Part shown: one piece after another, positions 37,345-44,700 of the stretch
How the letters are laid out: each line of letters begins with the position of its first letter
How positions within the stretch are numbered: position 1 is the stretch's first letter
Assembly (NCBI RefSeq): GCF_025264625.1
Contig: NZ_CP093313.1
Location: forward strand, 2,728,001 to 2,792,000
Reading direction: 5' to 3'
DNA length: 64,000 nt
From: Occallatibacter riparius
GTDB taxonomy: Bacteria; Acidobacteriota; Terriglobia; Terriglobales; Acidobacteriaceae
Notes under the pieces: model-generated
The model's input: the letters and a program-made list of their open reading frames with translations, nothing else
The model's database searches: none
Told to the model about the DNA's origin: nothing
Made by a program: the position numbers and the translations under genes

Positions 37345-37504
37345 GCAGTTCGGATTTTTCTATGGTTGCGCGAGCCGGGGTGGGGATGATTGAATCCTGA
37401 CCATCTCCGCCGGCCCGCATCGCAGAAGACCTTAGCGGCGTGATTTCCGGCCCCTCGGAATGTGCTCGCTTGAACGAAGGCAGTACCAACACGGAGGTCA
37501 CGGG

Positions 37505-37822
37505 ATGAATACCAGGATCAGAATGGCAGGAATGGTTCTGCTGGGTCTTTTGGGGGTCGCACCGATGATGGCGCAGGCGGGCGCCGACACTTACAAAGCA
37601 AAGTGTCAGAGCTGCCACGGCGCAACGGGCATGGCGGACACTGGCGCGGGCAAGGCGATGAAGGTGAAGCCCGCGAATGACGCCGATGTGAAGGCGATGA
37701 CGGAAGACCAGATGATCGCAGTGGTAACGGATGGTAAGGGCAAGATGCCGGCTTACAAGGGAAAGCTGACCGATGCCCAAATCAAGGACTCTGTGGCGTA
37801 CTATCGCACTTTTGTGAAGTAG
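37505..37822 (+). CDS. Periplasmic monoheme cytochrome c (copy 2)
   Basis: 105 residues from ATG 37505 (the frame opens at 37460, but the signal peptide MNTRIRMAGMVLLGLLGVAP starts here). Haem site CQSCH; GKMPAYKGKLTDAQIKDSVA carries the likely Met ligand. About two-thirds of positions match copy 1 by eye, including the SGAGKAMKVKPA-type stretch, so the pair arose by recent tandem duplication. Confidence 0.88.
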   Translation: MNTRIRMAGMVLLGLLGVAPMMAQAGADTYKAKCQSCHGATGMADTGAGKAMKVKPANDADVKAMTEDQMIAVVTDGKGKMPAYKGKLTDAQIKDSVAYYRTFVK

Positions 37823-37921
37823 GGGTCCTGCGATTCGCCTTTGGGCGCATCGTGCAATAAGCAGTAAGGGCCAGGCAACTCGCCATCGCCTGCCGGGTTT
37901 TAAATTCCAGGGAGTGATGAG

Positions 37922-38233
37922 ATGAAGAACATGATTCGGAAGCAGGTAGTGTTGGCGATGGTTTTGGCCGCGGCCGGCACTGTGAGCTTCGCCCAAAGTG
38001 GGGGCGATGCGATTTACAAGGCGAACTGCCAGAGCTGCCATGGAAGCACTGGCACACCGAATGCCGGCATGGCGAAGATGATGGATATCAAGCCCGCCAA
38101 GGAGTACACGGCCAGCGAGAAGGATGAGATCGACGCAGTGAAGAACGGCAAGGGCAAGATGAAGGCTTTTGCCGGCAAGCTGACCGACGACCAGATCAAG
38201 GCCAGTGTGGAGTATTTCCGCACGCTGAAGTAG
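37922..38233 (+). CDS. Periplasmic monoheme cytochrome c (copy 3)
   Basis: 103 residues, signal peptide (1-24), haem site CQSCH. It is the most divergent of the three: the middle (PAKEYTASEKDEIDAVKNGK) differs, and the distal segment reads GKMKAFAGKLTDDQIKASVEYF, where KMKAF replaces KMPAY while keeping the candidate Met ligand. This may indicate a shifted redox potential or partner. Confidence 0.87.
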   Translation: MKNMIRKQVVLAMVLAAAGTVSFAQSGGDAIYKANCQSCHGSTGTPNAGMAKMMDIKPAKEYTASEKDEIDAVKNGKGKMKAFAGKLTDDQIKASVEYFRTLK

Positions 38234-38271
38234 TTCGACTTGCAGTGCCCGAAGTAGAAGTTGTTGGACTC

Positions 38272-38339
38272 ATGGCCCGCACAGGGTTTCTCCAGTAGTG
38301 CGTTATTGCGGTGGAGATGCGATGGGGCGGGCCATTTTA
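38272..38339 (+). terminator. Terminator-like stem before the NapC-type gene
   Basis: Long-range stem ATGGCCCGC (38272-38280)/GCGGGCCAT (38327-38335) followed by TTTAT, with an internal TCTCC/GGAGA stem. It lies between the third monoheme gene and the NapC-type gene and ends 23 bases before the latter's start, so it may terminate or attenuate transcription there. Confidence 0.55.
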
Positions 38340-38362
38340 TGCGGTGAACCTGGGGAGGTCAC

Positions 38363-39838
38363 TTGCCCATTCTAGGGAGATTTCGCGAACACTGGGTTCG
38401 GCCGGCGCTGTTTTTCGGCAATAACCCGATAAGCCTTGCCGGCGGCGCCATTACCACGGCGGCCGGCGTAACGATGATCGGCCACTGGGTTCTTGAGATC
38501 GTCGGCCACTCGATCGACAATCCATATCTCAATATCATTTTCTTCCTGATTCTTCCTGCGCTGTTCATACTCGGTCTGGCACTGATCCCGATCGGTATGA
38601 TCATCCGCCGCAGGCGTTTGCGGAGAGAGGGCACGATTCCCGCGGAGTATCCGAAGATCGATCTCAACGATCGCATTTTCCGGCATGGGATCGACATCGT
38701 CCTGATCGCGACGATCGTCAACCTCCTGGTTGTTTCCGTTGCGAGCTATCGCGGTGCTTCGTATATGGACTCCGCTGAGTTCTGCGGCAAATCGTGCCAT
38801 GTGATGCATCCGGAGTACGCTGCCTACCAGGTTTCCGCGCACTCACATGTTGATTGTGTCGCGTGCCACATCGGCTCAGGTGCAGGATCCTACGTTCAAG
38901 CCAAAGTGAACGGCACCAAGCAGCTGATCGAAGTCACGCTGCGGCCGGTGGCTGGTGTCGCGCCCAAGCTGATTCCTACGTATCCGCAGCCGATACCATC
39001 GCCGGTGCATAACCTGCGTCCTGCACGCGACACCTGCGAGAACTGCCATACGCCTACCCGGTTCTACGGCGATAAGTTGCTGGTCAAGTCGACCTTCGCG
39101 GATGATGAGAAGAACTCGCAGACGCAGAGCGTGCTGGTGCTGCACCTGGGCGGACGAGATTCGCTCTCGAACCTGCTTGGTATTCATGGCGTGCACCTGG
39201 GGCACATCGAGTACATGAGCACGGATGCCACGCGCACGGAGATTCCGTGGATCGAGCGCACGAATCCTGACGGGTCGAAGACAACTTACGCTGCTTCGTC
39301 TCTGAAAGGGGAGATGCCCAAGGGCGAGCGCCGCACGATGGATTGCGTGGATTGCCATAATCGCGCAGCGCACACGATGCAGACCGCGGAAGATGCGCTG
39401 AATCGCGCGATGGCTGACCGGGTCATCAATCCTGATTTGCCGTGGGTGCACAAGGAAGGCCTTGAACTGCTGAAGGCCACTTATTCATCGAGCGAGGAAG
39501 CGCAGCAGAAGATTCCCGCTGCACTCGATGCGTTCTATCGCACACAGCACGCCGATGTGTACGCGGCGAAGTCGGCCGAGATCAAGGCGGCCGGCGATGG
39601 GCTGGTGAATATCTTTACGCACAATGTGTTTCCGGAGATGAAGGTGACGTGGGGAACGCATCCCAATCACATTGGGCACATGAGCTATCCGGGGTGCTTC
39701 CGCTGCCACGACGGCGACCACTCAACCAAGGACAGCAAGCAGACGATTAGCAATGACTGCGCCGCGTGCCACAACCTGCTGGTGGTGGACGAGAAGCAGC
39801 CCAAGGTGCTGTCGGACCTCGGCATCGCGCAGCAATAG
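38363..39838 (+). CDS. NapC/NirT-type multiheme cytochrome c (quinol dehydrogenase)
   Basis: 491 residues, TTG start after GGGGAGG. Three hydrophobic helices (about 27-48, 57-81, 109-130) precede a periplasmic region with six haem-type motifs: an unusual CX3CH (CGKSCH, 141-146) followed by VM as in NapC/NrfH-type first haems, then CVACH (165-169), CENCH, CVDCH, CFRCH and CAACH. Members of this class take electrons from the quinol pool. As the only inner-membrane redox protein of the cluster it is the CymA-like entry point. Larger and with more helices than classic NapC, so a separate subfamily is likely. Confidence 0.85.
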   Translation: MPILGRFREHWVRPALFFGNNPISLAGGAITTAAGVTMIGHWVLEIVGHSIDNPYLNIIFFLILPALFILGLALIPIGMIIRRRRLRREGTIPAEYPKIDLNDRIFRHGIDIVLIATIVNLLVVSVASYRGASYMDSAEFCGKSCHVMHPEYAAYQVSAHSHVDCVACHIGSGAGSYVQAKVNGTKQLIEVTLRPVAGVAPKLIPTYPQPIPSPVHNLRPARDTCENCHTPTRFYGDKLLVKSTFADDEKNSQTQSVLVLHLGGRDSLSNLLGIHGVHLGHIEYMSTDATRTEIPWIERTNPDGSKTTYAASSLKGEMPKGERRTMDCVDCHNRAAHTMQTAEDALNRAMADRVINPDLPWVHKEGLELLKATYSSSEEAQQKIPAALDAFYRTQHADVYAAKSAEIKAAGDGLVNIFTHNVFPEMKVTWGTHPNHIGHMSYPGCFRCHDGDHSTKDSKQTISNDCAACHNLLVVDEKQPKVLSDLGIAQQ

Positions 39839-39868
39839 AGCTTCACAGCAGTACCTTGCAACCAACTC

Positions 39869-39909
39869 CCGGAGGCCCGGCAAACCGCTCGAGCCTCCGG
39901 TTCTTTTTT
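39869..39909 (+). terminator. Rho-independent terminator of the cytochrome cluster
   Basis: CCGGAGGC (39869-39876)/GCCTCCGG (39893-39900) stem followed by TTCTTTTTT, 30 bases after the stop of the NapC-type gene. A clear end to the electron-transfer cluster. Confidence 0.85.
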
Positions 39910-39936
39910 GGTGCTGGTGATGCGGAGAAGGCTGCT

Positions 39937-40254
39937 TTACTGCGGCTGCTGTGCTCCCTCTTTGGCTCCCTCAGCAGCGCCCTTGGTGGTGCTCTTCGTC
40001 TTGTGCCAAGCCTTCTTAGTGCCGTTCTTGGTGGAGTGATAGGCCTTCTTGGTTCCGTGCTTCACGCCGTTACCTGCATCCTTCGCGGCGTTCTTGGTTT
40101 CGTGGCCGGCACTCTTCATGTCCTGCTTCGCCTGAGAGCCATTGTCCTGGGTCTGGGGCTGAGTCGTGTCGGTCTGTTGACTGAACCCGGGAGCCGGTAC
40201 ACACATGAGGGCGGCGCCGAGGAACATTGCCGGTACGTAGAATCTGGTCTTCAT
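39937..40254 (-). CDS. Secreted Lys/Ala-rich low-complexity protein
   Basis: 105 residues. A signal peptide (about 1-25) precedes a hydrophilic tail of repeated KNAAKDAGNGVKHGTKKAYHSTK-like units (K-x-GTKKA and similar), reminiscent of histone H1-like or LEA-type sequences but exported. No catalytic motif. It converges on the cytochrome cluster terminator. A role in desiccation/envelope stress or polyanion binding is only a guess. Confidence 0.6.
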   Translation of the reverse strand: MKTRFYVPAMFLGAALMCVPAPGFSQQTDTTQPQTQDNGSQAKQDMKSAGHETKNAAKDAGNGVKHGTKKAYHSTKNGTKKAWHKTKSTTKGAAEGAKEGAQQPQ

Positions 40255-40416
40255 ATAGATAAAGATTCGAATTGGAGGTTCAAAGTTGGTTTGAACGCCC
40301 TATTTGTGTTCTGGGGACGAATAGCTCCGGAAATTTCACCCGATTCTTTTCGCCCGGCCTAAAATAATCGCGCTTTCACTTCGTCTTCAGCTTTGGATGA
40401 GCAAGGTATCCGCGCG

Positions 40417-40977
40417 ATGACTTCCGTTGAGCAAGACCGGCAGATCTCTGAAGTCATGGCGGAGCAGAGCTCGCGCCTGCGGAACTTCATTCGACGGCGC
40501 GTGCCGGCGGGCGAGGATGTGGAAGACATCCTGCAGGAGGTCTTCTACGAACTGGTTCGGGCGCACCGGCTGCTCATGCCGATCGATACGGTTTCGAGCT
40601 GGCTGTTCAGCGTGGCGCGAAACCGGATAACGGACTTGTTCCGGAAGAAGAAGCCGGATCTGTTCAGCGATATGGCCGCGGAAGGCGATGCCGGCGAGAT
40701 GCTGGAATTCGAAGACCTGCTGCCATCGCCGGATGCGGGGCCTGAAGCTGCGTACCTGCGGAAGCAGCTTCTGCAGGCGCTTGAATCAGCTATTGCCGAG
40801 TTGCCGCCGGAACAACGCGAGGTATTCGTTGCCAATGAGGTGGAGGGCCGCAGCTTCAAGGAACTGGCAGCCGAAACAGGGATCAGTATCAACACTTTGC
40901 TCTCGCGGAAGCGCTACGCGGTGATCACGCTGCGACGCCGACTCGAGAACCTTCACAAGGAGATGAGTACGAAATGA
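40417..40977 (+). CDS. ECF-type RNA polymerase sigma factor
   Basis: 186 residues from ATG 40417 (TTG 40393 would add eight). Sigma2 region with VEDILQEVFYELVRAHRLL and SWLFSVARNRITDLFRKKK; sigma4 with LPPEQREVFVANEVEGRSFKELA and a helix-turn-helix (ETGISINTLLSRKRYAV). No anti-sigma factor is adjacent; instead the stop overlaps the start of a small membrane protein (ATGA), which is therefore a candidate regulator or target. Confidence 0.9.
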   Translation: MTSVEQDRQISEVMAEQSSRLRNFIRRRVPAGEDVEDILQEVFYELVRAHRLLMPIDTVSSWLFSVARNRITDLFRKKKPDLFSDMAAEGDAGEMLEFEDLLPSPDAGPEAAYLRKQLLQALESAIAELPPEQREVFVANEVEGRSFKELAAETGISINTLLSRKRYAVITLRRRLENLHKEMSTK

Positions 40978-41327
40978 GGCGTCCCATGAAAAAGCTATGG
41001 ATTGCACTGATTGCACCACCGGCTATTGTTCTCTTCGTGTGGCTCTTCGGCGAGATCATCATGCATCTCTGGAACTGGCTGCTGCCGTCGCTGTTTGGAT
41101 GGCATGTGATCACGTTCTGGCAGGCTCTCGGACTCCTGGTGCTGTGCCGCATTCTTTTTGGTGGATTTGGCAATAGCGGCAATCGCGGCGGGGGGCGACG
41201 CCGGCGGCGCGAACGGGAGATGTGGGAGTCGATGACGCCCGAAGAACGCGAGGCGTTTCGGCAAAGTATGCGGAACCGCTGCGGGCCGTTCAATGCGCCG
41301 GGCGGCGGAACGCAAGAACCAGCATAG
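40974..41327 (+). CDS. Small membrane protein coupled to the sigma factor
   Basis: 117 residues with two hydrophobic helices (about 6-28 and 43-63), a Gly/Arg-rich linker (GNSGNRGGGRRRRRERE) and a conserved-looking C-terminal helix (MWESMTPEEREAFRQSMRNRCG). Translationally coupled to the ECF sigma factor by a 4-base overlap. It may sequester or sense for the sigma factor; no known anti-sigma motif is visible. Confidence 0.75.
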   Translation: MRRPMKKLWIALIAPPAIVLFVWLFGEIIMHLWNWLLPSLFGWHVITFWQALGLLVLCRILFGGFGNSGNRGGGRRRRREREMWESMTPEEREAFRQSMRNRCGPFNAPGGGTQEPA

Positions 41328-41772
41328 GGGCAAGCGAGCCGGCCAAGTGATACGCGGTCCGGCCGGCTCAGCACTCACCGCGGGTGAGCTGTAGAGCTTC
41401 ACCTGACAGGCGAGTATCTCATCGGGCGGTCGTTTCTGCCGCATGGCAGCGCCGTCAGGACGCGACATGCCTCCGCTCAAGAGCTGATCCCCAGCCCTTT
41501 CGACGCCAGCGAGCATCGCGCGACGAAATCGATTGAATTGTAAGATTCGGCGCGTATAGACCGCTGGATTCCGCACCTTTTTTGCACACTCGAAAACTGG
41601 CGCGTTCTCATCCCGCCACAGGATACAATCGCACCCAAACACAGGAAATGGGCAGTCCGTTTACCGAAAAGTGGTAGGGCTCAACTAGGGATCGCTGCGG
41701 GAAGATTAGATTGGGAATCCTGTGCAATATCCGGGCGGAAGTCACCGGGGATGGACATACGAAAGACGAGAC
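41328..41772. other. Intergenic region with a palindromic hairpin
   Basis: No gene supported. 41336-41369 forms a 9-bp stem GAGCCGGCC/GGCCGGCTC, then CTCACC-GC-GGGTGAG at about 41374-41387; no T tract, but together they could end the sigma-factor transcript. The rest is the upstream region of the giant secreted protein. Confidence 0.55.
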
Positions 41773-44700
41773 ATGGCATATATGCGATGGATGAGTTTGC
41801 CCCTGGCGCTTGGGCTTGCGGCCGGAGTTTCAGCCAATGCCCAAAACGCGACGACCGCAGTTGCCTGTTCCCCGGCCCCGGCCTCAGTGAGTTCGAATCA
41901 AGGTTCCGGTGGTTCACGCATTGTCGGCGATTGGCAGGCAAGCTCTGCTGTGTCTCTGCCCGCGAGCAAGCCGCCCGCGCTTCGTGAGGGAGTGGATCTG
42001 GGGCTCGCACCGGGCAGCACGCGTCTCGACCGCATGATCCTGCTGCTGGAGCCATCGGCGGCGCAACGCGTTGCGCTTGATGGGGAACTGGTTGCGCAGC
42101 AAACCCCCGGTTCGTGCGAATACCACCATTGGCTGACGCCGCAGCAGTTTGCGAGCGCCTATGCCAACTCCGTCGCAGATGTGAATGTCGTCGCGTCATG
42201 GCTTGGGGCGCAGGGCTTTACGGTCGCTCCGATACCGACCTCGCGCGGGTGGATTGAATTCTCAGGCACGGCTGCTCAGGTCACCCAGACTTTCGGCGCG
42301 CAGATTCACGCTTACTCAACCGCAACAGGAACCCGCTATGCGCTGCGCAGCGCAGTTTCTGTTCCTGCCGCACTGAGCCCAGTGATTCACGGACTGGTGT
42401 CACTCGATGGGTCCCGCTCCGCCGCTGCCATCACGACGCCGCTGAGCATGACGACATCCGCTGCCGCGCTTGCGGAGGAAACGGATGCCAGCCGAGCCGA
42501 GGCATTGACGCCGCAACTCGCTGCGCAGGCTATGCATTTCGATGGCATGCCACAAGGCGCAGGCGAGTCGATTGCTATTGCCGCTCGCAGCAATATTGAG
42601 GCTCAGGATGTCGCGTCATTCCGCAGTACTTTCGGTCTGACGGCGAACCCGGTTGGCGTCGCTCTCGCCGGGGCTGATCCTGGCATGAATAGCGATAGGG
42701 CGGCCATTGAACTTGCGGCCTCCTGGGCGGGAGCCGCCGCGCCCTCGGCACGCGTCCTTGTAGTTCCGGCAGGAAGCACTGCGGCGACGGACGGCGTGGA
42801 TCTCGCGCTTACGGCGATTGTGCAGCAGTCTCGGGCACACACGATGCTGGTGGGCTATACCGCGTGCGAGGCCGCGCTCAGCGAATCGCACCAGGCATTC
42901 TACGCCGCGCTTTACAGGCAAGCGTCTGCGCAGGGTATCTCGGCAATTGCTGCCACGGGCGACAGCGGAGCGGCGGCGTGCCATGCTGCGGGCGTAAATG
43001 TTCCGGTGACCACGGGCTACTCGGTAAATGCGCTGGCTGCCACGCCGTGGAATACGGCTGTGGGCGCAGCGGCATTTGGTGTGTCGGGCGCGACTGAATT
43101 TGCGGCGTGGTCGCCGGTGAACGCGGCGGAGCCGTCGTATGCAACGGGTGGCGGACGGAGTGCAACCTACGCCGCGCCTGTGTGGCAGGTGGGGCTTTCC
43201 GGAAACTCTTCGCGGTCGTTGCCCGATCTCAGTTTTCCAACGGCGGTGGACTCGGCGCTCAGCCGGGGCCTTGCGTTCTGCTTCAGTGGTTCCACTTCGT
43301 CGTCCGGATGCAGCCTTGTGCGCGCGGGAGGTAGCGGCGCTGCCGCGGCAATCCTCGCCGGTGTCTCGGCTGCAATCGCTCAGCAGGATGGTCCGCAGGG
43401 CAACCTTGCTCCGCGGCTTTACGCATTGCGTAGCCGCGAGGGCGTATTCAGCGACGTTCAGACGGGAAACGCGCGATTGGCTTGTGCGGCCGGCACGCAG
43501 GGCTGCGATGCGTCAGGAACGCTGGGCTACGGAGCCGAGGATGGATTCGATCTTGCCTCGGGCCTAGGTGTGCCTGATCCCGTTGAGCTGCTGAAAGCGT
43601 GGCCCCAGGTTGGATCGGCGACTTCGATTGTGAATCTCAGCGTTTCACCTACTGAGCCCAACCAGACTTATAACCCGCAAGCTGCCATCACCCTGACGGC
43701 GACAATCACGGGGGGCGCCGGGACGCCGACGGGCACGGTGGACTTCTTTGATCAGAAAACCAACTCGAATCTGGGATCGTCGACGCTCGATTCGACGGGT
43801 GTGGCGGCTCTCGCGCTGCAAGGGAACATGCCGCAGGGCGGCAACACCATCATTGCGAAGTACCTGGGCGACTCGAATTATGCGGCAAACAATTCTTCTG
43901 CGTTGACGATTAACATTCAGCCAAGCACTACAACGACCACAGTCACGCCCTCGACGACTACGCCAAAAGTGGGCACGGCCTTTACAGTGAAGGCGACGAT
44001 CGCCGTGGGAAGTCCGCCAGCCGGTGCAGTTACGCCTACGGGGAACGTCACCCTTACAGTGGACGGGCTGAACTACGCGATCAGCGCGGCTACAACATCG
44101 GGAGGAGTTACCACCGCCAGCTTCAACGTGACGATAAGTTCCACCGGCAGCCACAATCTGCAGGCTGTTTATGCGGGCGACTCCAACTACGATAATTCGA
44201 CCTCGTCAGCAGTTGCTGTCAATGTGGCCAGCAATACTGCGGGCGTAACGCTGGCTGTTTCGCCGGTTCAGGGCACCTATAATCCAAGCGCTTCGCTGAC
44301 GTTCACGGCGACTGTGGCGTCGCAATCGGGCGGAGCTACGCCGACGGGAACGGTGACCTTCGTTAACACGTCCACGGGGCACAATCTGGGCACGAACCCG
44401 GCCCAGCTCAGTGGTTCGGGAGTAGCCACGTTGACGGTGTCGAGCGGTTTCGCGGTGGGCAGCAACGCGATCGTGGCCCAATACAGCGGAGACACCGACT
44501 ATGGCTCGGCCAACTCCAAGGCCACAACCGTGAATATGGCTCTCAGTTCCACCACGACGACAGTGACACCTTCGACGCTCACGCCAAGGGTGAACGTCGC
44601 ATTCAGCGTTACGGCGGCTTTGACGGTGGGCAGCCCTACGGCTGGAACGCAATCGCCCAGCGGCAACATTACGCTCACTATCGACGGGACCAGCTATGCG

